Origin: Pseudomonas sp. R5-89-07
Lineage (GTDB): Bacteria; Pseudomonadota; Gammaproteobacteria; Pseudomonadales; Pseudomonadaceae
Assembly (NCBI RefSeq): GCF_003851685.1
Contig: NZ_CP027727.1
Location: forward strand, 1,364,001-1,428,000
Length of the DNA stretch: 64,000 nt
Reading direction: 5' to 3'
In this document: piece by piece, positions 9,191-17,231 of the stretch
Position numbering within the stretch: the stretch's first letter is position 1
Layout: each line of letters begins with the position of its first letter
Translations under genes and position numbers: made by a program
The notes under the pieces: generated by a model
Database searches by the model: none
The model's input: the letters and a program-made list of their open reading frames with translations, nothing else
Told to the model about the DNA's origin: nothing

Positions 9191-11782
9191 TTATATCCGA
9201 GTCTTCAGTGCATATAACATTTCGAGCGCTTTGCGCGGCGTCACGTCATCCAGATCAAGCTTAGCCAACTCATCCAGTACCGGATGAGGCAGGCTGGCGA
9301 ACAGGTCGCTCTGGTGCGGCGCGGCGGTTTTTTTGCTGGCCTTGGCAGGGCTGGCGACCATGGTTTCATGGGGCAGCGCCGTGGTTTCCAGACGGCTGAG
9401 GTGCTCGCGGGCGCGGGTGATGACATCCGTCGGCACGCCGGCCAACTGTGCGACCGCCAAGCCGTAGCTCTGGCTGGCCGGGCCCGGCAGCACATGGTGC
9501 AGAAACACAATGCGCTCATTGTGCTCGGTGGCATTGAGATGCACGTTGGCTACCAGTGGCTCGCTTTCCGGCAAGACGGTCAGTTCGAAGTAATGGGTAG
9601 CGAACAACGTATAGGCGCGCAAATGTGCCAGGCGCTCGGCCGCCGCCCATGCCAGCGACAAGCCGTCGAACGTGCTGGTGCCGCGCCCCACTTCGTCCAT
9701 CAGCACCAGGCTGCGGTCGGTGGCGTTATGCAGAATGTTGGCGGTCTCGCTCATTTCCACCATGAACGTCGAGCGCCCACCGGCCAAATCGTCGCTCGAG
9801 CCGATCCGGGTGAAAATCCGGTCCACCAGGGACAGCTCGCAACTGGCCGCCGGCACGAAACTGCCGATGTGTGCCAGCAGCACGATCAATGCAGTCTGGC
9901 GCATATAGGTCGATTTACCGCCCATGTTCGGACCGGTAATCACCAGCATGCGGGTATCGTCGTCCAGCGACAGGTCGTTGGCGACGAACGGCGTGGTCAG
10001 CACCTGCTCTACCACCGGATGGCGTCCCTGCACGATGCGCATGCACGGTTCGCTGATAAACCGCGGGCAGTTCAAATCCAGGTTCAGCGCACGTTCCGCA
10101 AGGTTGCTCAGCACATCCAGCTCCGCCAGGGCGGCTGCGGTGTCTTGCAGCGGTGCCAGGCGGCTGATCAAGTCTTCGAGCAAGGCTTCATAGAGCATTT
10201 TTTCCCGCGCCAGGGCACGGCTCTTGGCCGACAGCGCCTTGTCTTCGAACGCTTTGAGCTCTGGGGTGATAAAGCGCTCGGCGCCTTTGAGGGTCTGGCG
10301 ACGTTGATAGTCGATAGGCGCGGATTCGGCCTGCTTGCTTGGCAGCTCGATAAAGTAGCCGTGCACACGGTTGTAGCCGACCTTAAGGTTGGCCAGCCCA
10401 GTGCGGGCTTTTTCCCGCGCCTCCAGGTCAATCAGGAATTGCCCGGCGTTTTCGCTCAGCGATTGCAGTTCGTCCAGTTCACTGTCGTAGCCGGTTTTCA
10501 GAACACCGCCATCACGGATGATCGCCGGCGGGTTATCGATAATGGCCTTTTCCAGCAGCGCCGCGAGGTCCGGATAGGTGCCGGCGGTGGCGGCCAGCTG
10601 TTGCAGGTGCGCAGTGTCCAGCTCGGTCATCGCCGCCTGCAGTTGTGGCAGAGCACCGAGGGCATCACGCAGGCGCGCCAGATCACGTGGGCGCGCATTG
10701 CGTAGGCCGATTCGCGCCAGGATGCGCTCTATGTCCCCGATTTCTTTCAACTGCGGCTGCAGCTTTTCAAAGCGATAGCCGTCCAGCAGGCAGGTAATGG
10801 ACGACTGACGCGCCTGCAGCACACTCAGATCGCGCAATGGACGGTTCAGCCAACGGGTCAGCAGGCGGCTGCCCATGGCGGTCTGGCAGCGGTCGACCAC
10901 CGACTGCAGGGTGTTGTCACGCCCGCCCGCCAGGTTGGTATCCAGTTCCAGGTTGCGACGGCTGGCGCCGTCCAGTACCACGGTATCGTCCAGACGCTCA
11001 TGGCGCAGGCTGCGCAAGTGTGGCAAGGCAGTGCGCTGGGTTTCCTTGGCATAACTGAGCAAGCAGCCGGCCGCGCCGATGGCCAAGGTCAAGGTCTCAC
11101 AGCCGAAGCCCTTGAGGTCCTGCACGGAGAATTGCTGACACAGACTTTTCAGTGCCGAATCGCGCTCGAAATCCCACGGCGCACGCCGCTTGGTCCCACG
11201 TCGCTTCTCTGCCGGCAGGTCCTTGGGCCAATCGTCCGGGATCAGCAGCTCCACCGGATTGATACGCTCCAACTCCGCCAGCAGGTTCTCCCAGCCCTTG
11301 ATCTCCAGCACGCTGAAATTGCCGCTGGTGATATCCAGTACCGACAGTCCGAACAAACGCTCATCACCCAGAACCGCCGCGATCAAGTTATCGCGGCGCT
11401 CATCGAGCAGCGCCTCATCACTCACCGTGCCCGGTGTAATAATGCGCACCACCTGCCGCTCCACCGGCCCCTTGCTGGTCGCCGGGTCGCCGATCTGCTC
11501 ACAGATCACCACCGACTCGCCCAGTTTCACCAGCTTAACCAGATACCCTTCCAGCGAATGGTAAGGAATCCCACACATCGGAATCGACTGCCCCGCCGAC
11601 TGCCCGCGGGCGGTCAAGGTGATGTCCAGCAACTTGGCGGCCTTCTTCGCATCCTCATAGAAGATCTCGTAGAAATCGCCCATGCGATAGAACATCAACT
11701 GATCAGGGTGCTGGTTCTTCAGGCGCCAGTACTGCTGCATCATCGGGGTGTGGGAGGATAGATCGGAGGTGTTTTTACTCAT
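9191..11782 (-). CDS. mutS: DNA mismatch repair protein MutS
   Basis: An 863-residue mismatch-recognition ATPase. The N-terminal mismatch-reading motif is GDFYEIF (near residue 35). The C-terminal ABC-type ATPase has Walker [12 protein letters not shown] near residue 622 and the Walker B region [18 protein letters not shown]. It binds mispairs as a dimer and recruits MutL. Length fits E. coli MutS (853). Its promoter side faces the tailocin block that begins at 11.97 kb, and mutS is the left flank of the known tailocin locus of fluorescent pseudomonads. Confidence 0.98.
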   Translation of the reverse strand: MSKNTSDLSSHTPMMQQYWRLKNQHPDQLMFYRMGDFYEIFYEDAKKAAKLLDITLTARGQSAGQSIPMCGIPYHSLEGYLVKLVKLGESVVICEQIGDPATSKGPVERQVVRIITPGTVSDEALLDERRDNLIAAVLGDERLFGLSVLDITSGNFSVLEIKGWENLLAELERINPVELLIPDDWPKDLPAEKRRGTKRRAPWDFERDSALKSLCQQFSVQDLKGFGCETLTLAIGAAGCLLSYAKETQRTALPHLRSLRHERLDDTVVLDGASRRNLELDTNLAGGRDNTLQSVVDRCQTAMGSRLLTRWLNRPLRDLSVLQARQSSITCLLDGYRFEKLQPQLKEIGDIERILARIGLRNARPRDLARLRDALGALPQLQAAMTELDTAHLQQLAATAGTYPDLAALLEKAIIDNPPAIIRDGGVLKTGYDSELDELQSLSENAGQFLIDLEAREKARTGLANLKVGYNRVHGYFIELPSKQAESAPIDYQRRQTLKGAERFITPELKAFEDKALSAKSRALAREKMLYEALLEDLISRLAPLQDTAAALAELDVLSNLAERALNLDLNCPRFISEPCMRIVQGRHPVVEQVLTTPFVANDLSLDDDTRMLVITGPNMGGKSTYMRQTALIVLLAHIGSFVPAASCELSLVDRIFTRIGSSDDLAGGRSTFMVEMSETANILHNATDRSLVLMDEVGRGTSTFDGLSLAWAAAERLAHLRAYTLFATHYFELTVLPESEPLVANVHLNATEHNERIVFLHHVLPGPASQSYGLAVAQLAGVPTDVITRAREHLSRLETTALPHETMVASPAKASKKTAAPHQSDLFASLPHPVLDELAKLDLDDVTPRKALEMLYALKTRI

Positions 11783-11966
11783 TGGGTAATAGGCAAGTTC
11801 GTTGAAAGTGATGGGGCAAAGGGGGCGCTTGGCCCAGCATTTTTTGCGATGGCGGCAAGGTTAACACGCAAGGTCGAGGGTTCGCAGGTTGCAAAAAAAC
11901 CAGGTACTACGCGGGAAGAAAAGCGGCTGTGCATTAAAGGTGCATGAAGTGCCGTCTGTAGAGGCT

Positions 11967-12338
11967 TTACTTTGACCTGCGGCCGCTGGCAGGGAACAAA
12001 CCTCTGATAACCCCAAGGAAAGCCGCAAACAGATTGATCGAAGTTGCAGTGGTGATGGCCATCAATACGTTATCCGAGAACGGCGCTTTACCGGAGTAAT
12101 ACGTCGACCAGCCATTCCATACCAGGAGGACTGCCCAGAAGATCACGCCGCAGGCAGCAAACCAAAAGGCGCGTCCCGCATATTTCTTGCGCAACTGCCT
12201 TTCGGCTTTCTGGTCTTTCAGATTCTGGTTTCTTTCATCGTCGGTGCCTATGGCTTGCTCGCCACCGGCTTGGGAGTCCTGGTCAGGCCCTGCCACGGGG
12301 GGCAGGGTGAGTTCCAGATTGTCGAGTTCTTCACTCAC
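11967..12338 (-). CDS. Small two-helix membrane protein, candidate PanT toxin
   Basis: A 123-residue protein if the GTG at 12338 is used. That start gives MSEELDNLELTL, and the gene then overlaps the stop of the Panacea-domain gene by 8 bases, implying coupled translation. Residues about 25-60 are charged and probably cytoplasmic. Two hydrophobic segments follow (AFWFAACGVIFWAVLLVWNGW and a second, VLMAITTATSINLFAAFLGVI). Longer in-frame starts upstream lie inside the neighbour gene and look spurious. Membrane proteins encoded directly after DUF4065 antitoxins are known toxins in PanAT systems, so a membrane-depolarising toxin is a reasonable inference. No experimental homologue is recognised. 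Confidence 0.6.
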   Translation of the reverse strand: MSEELDNLELTLPPVAGPDQDSQAGGEQAIGTDDERNQNLKDQKAERQLRKKYAGRAFWFAACGVIFWAVLLVWNGWSTYYSGKAPFSDNVLMAITTATSINLFAAFLGVIRGLFPASGRRSK

Positions 12339-12819
12339 GGATGCGGCTCTTTGGATGAATGAGTGCTGCCATGTCTTCCCAGTCAATGGCGGAACCGTCG
12401 GCGCCCTTGAGGGCCCAGGCTGTGCCGTCCTCATGCGAAAGGTTGGACAGTTGAGTGCCAGACCATTTGCCGTATTTGTTAATGATCCGGTCAATCAAAC
12501 GATGGGTGTAGGTATCGCTTTCAGGAACCCTCGGTGTAACGAAGACAACGTCTTCGGCGTCGGGCTTCAGGTTGCTGAGCAGCGACGTCACCGGGCGATT
12601 ACCGTAAGATTTCAACTCATGGTACAGCGATGGAATCACCGGGCCATATTGCCAGCGGGCAAAGTGGTCATCCATAAGCGGTTGATCCCGCTCGCGCAGG
12701 TGCCAGGACTGGGTATAGAACAGCAGTTTTTGCAGCTTCATTGGCGTCAGGCCTGAAAGCTTGCCTTCCTTCGCGCGTTCAATGAAGGCGTTAGCGACAG
12801 CTAGAGCTGAATAAGCCAT
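12331..12819 (-). CDS. Panacea-domain (DUF4065/SocA-like) protein, candidate PanA antitoxin
   Basis: A 162-residue protein consisting of one Panacea domain. The diagnostic segment LTPMKLQKLLFYTQSWHL is near residue 25, and the following FARWQYGPVIPSLYHELKSYG matches the family pattern (AW.yGPV.p.vY). The domain is found in the proteolysis adaptor SocA and in antitoxins that neutralise many unrelated toxins (PanA). ATG 12819 has GGAGG five bases upstream. It is the first gene of a two-gene unit with the membrane protein at 11967-12338 and is divergent from the tailocin repressor. A role in toxin neutralisation or phage defence is inferred from family and context. Confidence 0.8.
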   Translation of the reverse strand: MAYSALAVANAFIERAKEGKLSGLTPMKLQKLLFYTQSWHLRERDQPLMDDHFARWQYGPVIPSLYHELKSYGNRPVTSLLSNLKPDAEDVVFVTPRVPESDTYTHRLIDRIINKYGKWSGTQLSNLSHEDGTAWALKGADGSAIDWEDMAALIHPKSRIRE

Positions 12820-12972
12820 GAGCACCTCCGGCGTTGCTGGCTAAGTTATTACAGAGCTTTATACATAGGCCCTGAATTGTCGATAAGCAAGGGCGACTGT
12901 CAATCTGTGCCCTGTTACATCCCGTTGCGCTTTGGGTATATCGAGCTGCACGAGATAATAGAGGTAGATTAA

Positions 12973-12988
12973 CTGTTCGTATATACAG
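12973..12988. promoter_or_regulatory. LexA box in the tailocin control region
   Basis: CTGTTCGTATATACAG fits CTGT-N8-ACAG exactly and resembles the enterobacterial consensus in its AT-rich core. It lies 96 bases upstream of the repressor start (plus strand) and 154 bases upstream of the Panacea gene (minus strand), so host LexA could control either. The same core spacing occurs upstream of recA in this window. Confidence 0.75.
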
Positions 12989-13025
12989 TATTTTGTTTCA
13001 GGCTCATCGGAATCGGCTGTTTAAT

Positions 13026-13037
13026 GCATAAATATGC
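13026..13037. promoter_or_regulatory. Putative operator upstream of the tailocin repressor gene
   Basis: GCATA-AA-TATGC is a short dyad about 50 bases upstream of the repressor ATG. It resembles the larger palindrome at 13957-13974 (shared GCAT/ATGC arms). Autoregulation by the repressor is inferred. Confidence 0.5.
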
Positions 13038-13083
13038 GATTTAGCATTTGCAAAGCTCAAAAACTCTCGTCACTATCCGCTTT

Positions 13084-13818
13084 ATGCAAAAACGCAACGT
13101 TTCTATCGTCTTGAAAGAGCTGCTGGATCGCGACCGAATCTCTCCCACGGAGCTTCATCGGCGCACTGGCGTGCCTCAATCCACCCTGTCCCGGATCCTC
13201 AGCGGCAAGATCGTTGATCCGTCGGACAAACACATCTCTCGCATTGCCGAGTACTTTGGCGTGAGCACCGATTACCTGCGCGGGCGCGCAGCTGTTGGGG
13301 CTTTGCGCGATGATGGGCGCGACCCGATGCATTCGGAACTCAAGGACATAAGCCTGTGGGACGACGACACGCCCGTTAATGATGACGAGGTGTCGATCCC
13401 CTTTCTGCGCGAGGTTGAATTGGCTGCTGGATCAGGAAGATTCGTCATCGAGGAAAGCGAAAAGGCCAGCCTGCGCTTTGGAAAGCGCAGCCTGCGGCAC
13501 AACGGCGTGCAGTTCGATCAGGCCAAGTGCGTGACGGTGCGTGGCAACAGTATGTTACCGGTGCTGCGCGATGGCGCGACGGTGGGGGTCAATGCCGGCA
13601 AGAGCGGGATTGGTGACATCGTCGATGGTGACCTCTATGCCATCAACCACAATGGCCAGCTGCGGGTTAAACAGCTCTACCGCCTGCCTTCCGGGATTCG
13701 CCTGCGCAGCTTCAATCGCGATGAGCATCCGGATGAAGACTACAGCTTCCAGGATATCCAGGATGAGCAGATCAGCATCCTCGGTCATGTGTTTTGGTGG
13801 GGCATGTACGCCCGGTAA
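13084..13818 (+). CDS. PrtR/CI-like LexA-fold repressor (HTH-XRE plus S24 peptidase)
   Basis: A 244-residue tailocin repressor. The N-terminal XRE helix-turn-helix is at about residues 5-65 (SPTELHRRTGVPQSTLSRILSG), followed by a linker and a C-terminal S24 autoprotease. The latter shows the likely Ala-Gly cleavage site in EVELAAGSG, the catalytic Ser in GNSMLPVLRDG and the Lys in LRVKQLY. RecA filaments formed on DNA damage would trigger self-cleavage, releasing the tailocin promoter as PrtR does for pyocins. ATG 13084 has no clear Shine-Dalgarno; a TTG at 13048 is an alternative start. No PrtN-type activator gene is found next to it. Confidence 0.9.
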   Translation: MQKRNVSIVLKELLDRDRISPTELHRRTGVPQSTLSRILSGKIVDPSDKHISRIAEYFGVSTDYLRGRAAVGALRDDGRDPMHSELKDISLWDDDTPVNDDEVSIPFLREVELAAGSGRFVIEESEKASLRFGKRSLRHNGVQFDQAKCVTVRGNSMLPVLRDGATVGVNAGKSGIGDIVDGDLYAINHNGQLRVKQLYRLPSGIRLRSFNRDEHPDEDYSFQDIQDEQISILGHVFWWGMYAR

Positions 13819-13834
13819 CCTCCTTACGTAAGAC

Positions 13835-13862
13835 AAAGCCCGCCATCGAGCGGGTTTTTTTT
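13835..13862 (+). terminator. Terminator of the repressor gene
   Basis: CCCGC-CATCGA-GCGGG followed by eight T, starting about 17 bases after the repressor stop. Confidence 0.85.
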
Positions 13863-13935
13863 CGGCTTTAAAAAACCGGCAACCCCTGTGGCTGCTGGCC
13901 TTCTATGCGCTGGCGCATTTCAATAGCCAAAATAA

Positions 13936-13977
13936 ATGCATTTACGCATTGACTGTATATGCATACATGCATATTCT
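13936..13977 (+). promoter_or_regulatory. Repressor-controlled tailocin promoter with operators
   Basis: A sigma-70 promoter is seen: TTGACT at 13949-13954, a 17-base spacer, TATTCT at 13972-13977. A perfect palindrome ATATGCAT-AC-ATGCATAT (13957-13974) occupies the spacer and part of the -10. A second dyad, ATGC-N6-GCAT (13936-13949), abuts the -35. This geometry is that of a repressor operator that occludes RNA polymerase. The palindrome shares its arms with the site upstream of the repressor gene. Transcription would start near 13984. Confidence 0.75.
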
Positions 13978-13983
13978 TCATCT

Positions 13984-14338
13984 CAAGCCAGCCAACAAGG
14001 CCTGGTGGAGGCGGCAAGGATGCTGCCAAGGAAGACAAGGAAGGCACGCAATACCGGCAAGGACGCCATCGAAGCGATGGCAGGGATGCCAGGCAACACC
14101 GGCAAGGATGCCGACGCTCTTTAGTAGTACCGCTTCAAAAACAGGCAGCGATGAACCGGCCTTGACGGTTCAGAGGGTTGGCAACTGACCCGGGTGTGCA
14201 GCGTAAAGCACCAGAAGCAGTTATCCGGCAGACAGGGATCGTGGTCGGAAAAACATTGAGGAAAGGACCGTACCGCGCCAGTAGCGCCGACAGTCCGAGG
14301 ACATCATTACTGAAAAGCCCGGGCAACCGGGCTTTTTG
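13984..14338 (+). ncRNA. Tailocin leader / candidate Rsm-binding RNA
   Basis: About 350 bases without a convincing gene lie between the repressed promoter and an intrinsic terminator. Four short hairpins carry the RsmA/E recognition sequence CANGGANG with ANGGAN in the loop: loops centred near 14018, 14061, 14084 and 14106, each closed by GC or GGC/GCC arms. Two further AAGGA motifs lie at 14028-14040. A hairpin GCCATCG/CGATGGC (14065-14081) and GAACCG/CGGTTC (about 14153-14171) add structure. This resembles the architecture of RsmY/RsmZ. Whether it is a free small RNA or the 5-prime leader of the tailocin mRNA is not decided by sequence. Confidence 0.5.
14313..14338 (+). terminator. Terminator between tailocin promoter and holin gene
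   Basis: AAAAGCCCGG-GCAA-CCGGGCTTTTT. It sits about 70 bases upstream of the first lysis/tail gene, so transcription from the promoter near 13984 must read through it, or a second promoter lies downstream. Confidence 0.85.
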
Positions 14339-14408
14339 GAATGCCTACCTATCGAAGTATGTGCAATTGAAAAAAACGGACTATCAGTGCTCAGCCAGGA
14401 GGCGTGAC

Positions 14409-14747
14409 ATGACAAACGAACAACAAGCGTTAGCGGAAATGCCCATCTGGCTGGTGATCATATTGGCCTTGATCGGCGGGGTTTCCGGTGAAATGTGGCG
14501 GGCCGACAAGGAGGGCGCCCGCGGCTGGTCGCTGATTCGGCGCCTGGCACTGCGCTCCGGGGCGTGCATGGTATGTGGGGTCTCGGCCTTGATGCTGTGT
14601 TACGCCGCCGGTATGTCGATCTGGACCGCCGGCGCCATTGGCTGCCTCACCGCCATGGCCGGTGCAGACGTGGCCATCGGCCTTTATGAGCGCTGGGCGG
14701 CCAAGCGCATCGGGATCAACCAAGGTTCCCGCCAGGACCCGCAGTAA
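14409..14747 (+). CDS. Holin of the tailocin lysis cassette
   Basis: A 112-residue membrane protein with hydrophobic segments at about residues 10-25 (MPIWLVIILALIGGVSG), 47-63 (SGACMVCGVSALMLCY) and 66-85, and a charged C terminus. Size, topology and position as first gene of the operon match the holin of R-type pyocins (PA0614 in PAO1). It would open the inner membrane so that the endolysin encoded at 26.1 kb can reach the wall and release the particles. ATG 14409 is preceded by a strong AGGAGG. Start points further upstream lack support. Confidence 0.8.
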   Translation: MTNEQQALAEMPIWLVIILALIGGVSGEMWRADKEGARGWSLIRRLALRSGACMVCGVSALMLCYAAGMSIWTAGAIGCLTAMAGADVAIGLYERWAAKRIGINQGSRQDPQ

Positions 14748-14766
14748 TCGCAAGGACGCTACTCAC

Positions 14767-15282
14767 ATGACCTTTATCGAAAAGCCATCCCAACTGCCCC
14801 AAGCCATCGGCGTGGCGCTGCATGCGGCCTTCCCGGACCTCAGGGTCGGTAGCCACCAGGACTTCCAGGGCGACGGGGAAAACACCGGCGTGATGGTCGC
14901 GGTTGAAGGTAACGGCCCGGGCATTCGTTCCCGCGAAGGACGCAAGGCCCACGTCCTGAGCATTTCGCTCAAGGCCATGGTTGCCCCCGGTGCATTGCCG
15001 TTCGATGCCTGCGACCTGGCCAGCCAGTTGATGGACCTGGTGCTGGATAACCGTTGGAACCTGCCTCAGTCCCAGTGCGATTTGCCCGCGAACATTGTAG
15101 CTGCGCCCTCTATGCGCACTGCAGCGGCAACGGACTATGACACCTGGACTGTGTCCTTCACCCAAACCCTCTACCTCGGACCTGCGTTGCTCAACGATCC
15201 TACAGGCCAACCGCTGTTCGCCTGCACCTGGGACGTCTTGAGCATCGACGACCCCGACCAATACAAGCCACTGGCGGAGTAG
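14767..15282 (+). CDS. Tailocin structural protein, PA0615-like
   Basis: A 171-residue protein with no signal or membrane segment. I do not recognise a characterised domain. It lies between holin and baseplate V, the same place as PA0615 in the R2 pyocin cluster. Its mixed alpha/beta pattern and the phrase DTWTVSFTQTLYLGP resemble tail-terminator-like phage proteins, but this is weak. It precedes the V gene by only 3 bases, so co-translation with the baseplate genes is likely. Confidence 0.6.
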   Translation: MTFIEKPSQLPQAIGVALHAAFPDLRVGSHQDFQGDGENTGVMVAVEGNGPGIRSREGRKAHVLSISLKAMVAPGALPFDACDLASQLMDLVLDNRWNLPQSQCDLPANIVAAPSMRTAAATDYDTWTVSFTQTLYLGPALLNDPTGQPLFACTWDVLSIDDPDQYKPLAE

Positions 15283-15285
15283 CCC

Positions 15286-15894
15286 ATGTTCGACGCGCTG
15301 TTACGTATGCAACTGGGGCCTATCGTCGAGCGCCTGGCGGAGATGGAAGCCCAGCTCGAAGACCTCTACCGGCGCGCTGAAAGCTTCTGCCGGATTGGCG
15401 TTTGCCAGCAGGTCGACGCCGCCAGCAATACCTGCAGGGTCAGCCACGGTGAGTTGCTGACGCCGGCTATCCGCTTTTTCAACCCCAGCGCCGGTGCGCA
15501 AACCGAAACCCGTATCCCTTCAGTAGGCGAACAATGCCTGCTGCTCAACTACGGCGGTGGGGAAGGGGGCTCGCAGTCCGTGGCTTTGTTCGGCCTCAAC
15601 AGTAGTCTTTTTCCGCCGGTCTCCACTGTTCCCTCGTTGACCCGGCGGCGCCATCAAGACGGCACGCAAAGCGATTACGACGACGCCAGTCACACCTTCA
15701 ACTGGGCCAATGGGCCGACGACGTTCAGCGGCTCCCGCGAGCAGGTCGACCTCAAGGTCGGCGCCGCCAGCCTGACCCTCAATCCGCAGGGCATCACGCT
15801 GCAGATCGGTGGCACCGCATTGCTGCTGGATGCTGGCGGTGCTCACTTCAGCGGCCCGGTGATAGACCAACAGGGTCGGGTCATCAGCCCGTGA
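15286..15894 (+). CDS. Baseplate assembly protein V (tail spike)
   Basis: A 202-residue homologue of P2 gpV/Mu gp45, the trimeric spike at the tip of the contractile tail that punctures the outer membrane. The N-terminal half is an OB-like domain (CRVSHGELLTPAIRFFNPSAG; VGEQCLLLNYGGGEGGSQSV). The C terminus has the repetitive beta pattern of a spike helix (VDLKVGAASLTLNPQGITLQ). It is followed after 12 bases by the W/gp25 gene, as in P2 and the R pyocins. Confidence 0.88.
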   Translation: MFDALLRMQLGPIVERLAEMEAQLEDLYRRAESFCRIGVCQQVDAASNTCRVSHGELLTPAIRFFNPSAGAQTETRIPSVGEQCLLLNYGGGEGGSQSVALFGLNSSLFPPVSTVPSLTRRRHQDGTQSDYDDASHTFNWANGPTTFSGSREQVDLKVGAASLTLNPQGITLQIGGTALLLDAGGAHFSGPVIDQQGRVISP

Positions 15895-15906
15895 CAAGGA
15901 CATCCC

Positions 15907-16239
15907 ATGATCGGTATCGATCGCAACACCGGGGCAGCCGTCGATGACTGGCTGCAATTCGTGCAGCGCGCCACCCGAGCGCTGACCACACCCATCGGTA
16001 CGCGGCAGAAGCGTCCGCTGTATGGCTCGCTGATTCCGCAGCTGCTCGGGCAAAACCTTGGCGATGACCTGCTGCTGCTCGCCCAGAGCCATGCCGCCCA
16101 GGCGTTCTATAACGCGCAGAACGGCATCGGCGACTTTCAGCCCCAGGTCATCGTTGCCACCCGCCAGGGCGCCGGGCTGCTGCTGCGTTTTGCCGGCACC
16201 TGGAAAAACCGCCAACAATCCTTTGAGGTCGTGACATGA
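15907..16239 (+). CDS. Baseplate wedge protein W (gp25-like)
   Basis: A 110-residue gpW/gp25 family protein, the conserved lysozyme-fold-like wedge of contractile tails that links baseplate to sheath. Characteristic are the short N-terminal MIGIDRNTG and the GTRQKRPLYGSLIPQLLGQN segment, which contains the conserved RP.YGS.I..L pattern. It overlaps the start of the J gene (ATGA at 16236-16239), showing translational coupling. Confidence 0.88.
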   Translation: MIGIDRNTGAAVDDWLQFVQRATRALTTPIGTRQKRPLYGSLIPQLLGQNLGDDLLLLAQSHAAQAFYNAQNGIGDFQPQVIVATRQGAGLLLRFAGTWKNRQQSFEVVT

Positions 16240-17231
16240 GCATGCTGATCCCTGGCCAGAACCAGCTGGCCGAGCCGGCGATTATCGCGGTCGATGAGTT
16301 CGAGCCGCTGTTGGCCGAATTCAAGACGTTCGTGGTCGATTACGTCGCCACCCGGGCGCCGCAAAGCGCGGCAAAACTCAAAGTCAGCCTCGACAACGAA
16401 AGTGAGCTACTGACATTGGCGCTTGAGGCGTTTTGCGTGCGCTTGCAAACCCACGAGCGTAAATACAATGCGCGTATCAAGCAGATGCTGGCGTGGTGGG
16501 CGACCGGCAGCAACCTGGATGCGCGCCTGGCGGACATGGGCCTGGAACGCCAAGTGCTCGATCCCGGCGACCCGGCGGCTTTCCCGCCCGTGCCGCCGAC
16601 GCTGGAAAGCGACGACGACGCCCGCTTGCGTTACTACCTGGCACCCCACGCTCCGGCCGCGGGCTCGCGGATGCAGTATCGCCGCGAAGTATTCACCCTC
16701 GGCGAGCGACCCACCGTAAAGGTTCAGAGCGCATCGCCGGGTGTGGTGACGGTCAACTACACCTTCGACCCGGACGGCTATGCGGCTCAGGTCAAGGATG
16801 GCAATGGCCGCCGCACCGCGCCCGGCGAGGTGATGGTCACCGTGCTGTCTCGTGAGGGCGACGGTACCCCGTCTGCGGATTTGCTTGACGGTGTACGACG
16901 ACATTTCGCACGGCCCGATGTACGGCCGGAAACCGATCTGGTCGCGGTCCAGGGCGCACAGATTCAGCCTTACAAGATCCGCGTCATCGCCAAGATCAAC
17001 GCCGGCCCGGACTCGGGCCTGACCCAGGTGGCGGCGCAGCAGCTGCTGCAAAACTACGCTGATTCCTGTCATCGCCTGGAAGGGCGCGTCGACCCCAGCT
17101 GGATCGACTACGCCATCCACAGTGCAGGGGCGGCGCAGCTGCAAATCCTTGAACCGCTGGTGCCGATTGTCAGCAGTGCGTTCCAGGCCCCGTATTGCAC
17201 GGGTGTCGAGGTGGAGGTGCGTACGCTATGA
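16236..17231 (+). CDS. Baseplate assembly protein J
   Basis: A 331-residue homologue of P2 gpJ/Mu gp47, the major wedge subunit of contractile-tail baseplates. It contains the typical ARLADMGLERQVLDPGD region near residue 90 and DPDGYAAQVKDGNGRRTAPGE near residue 180. The helical C terminus ends with the YCTGVEVEV segment. It is coupled to W upstream by an ATGA overlap and to I downstream by an overlap of 4 bases. Confidence 0.9.
   Translation: MSMLIPGQNQLAEPAIIAVDEFEPLLAEFKTFVVDYVATRAPQSAAKLKVSLDNESELLTLALEAFCVRLQTHERKYNARIKQMLAWWATGSNLDARLADMGLERQVLDPGDPAAFPPVPPTLESDDDARLRYYLAPHAPAAGSRMQYRREVFTLGERPTVKVQSASPGVVTVNYTFDPDGYAAQVKDGNGRRTAPGEVMVTVLSREGDGTPSADLLDGVRRHFARPDVRPETDLVAVQGAQIQPYKIRVIAKINAGPDSGLTQVAAQQLLQNYADSCHRLEGRVDPSWIDYAIHSAGAAQLQILEPLVPIVSSAFQAPYCTGVEVEVRTL

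Noticed and set aside
12187..12756. 189-codon plus-strand ORF across the Panacea pair
   Set aside because: It lies antisense to two overlapping genes with recognisable features and has no family match.
13936..14188. Overlapping small ORFs in the tailocin leader (62-79 codons)
   Set aside because: No ribosome-binding sites, start codons lie within the promoter/operator, and the apparent coding repeats are explained better by the GGA hairpins of the RNA.
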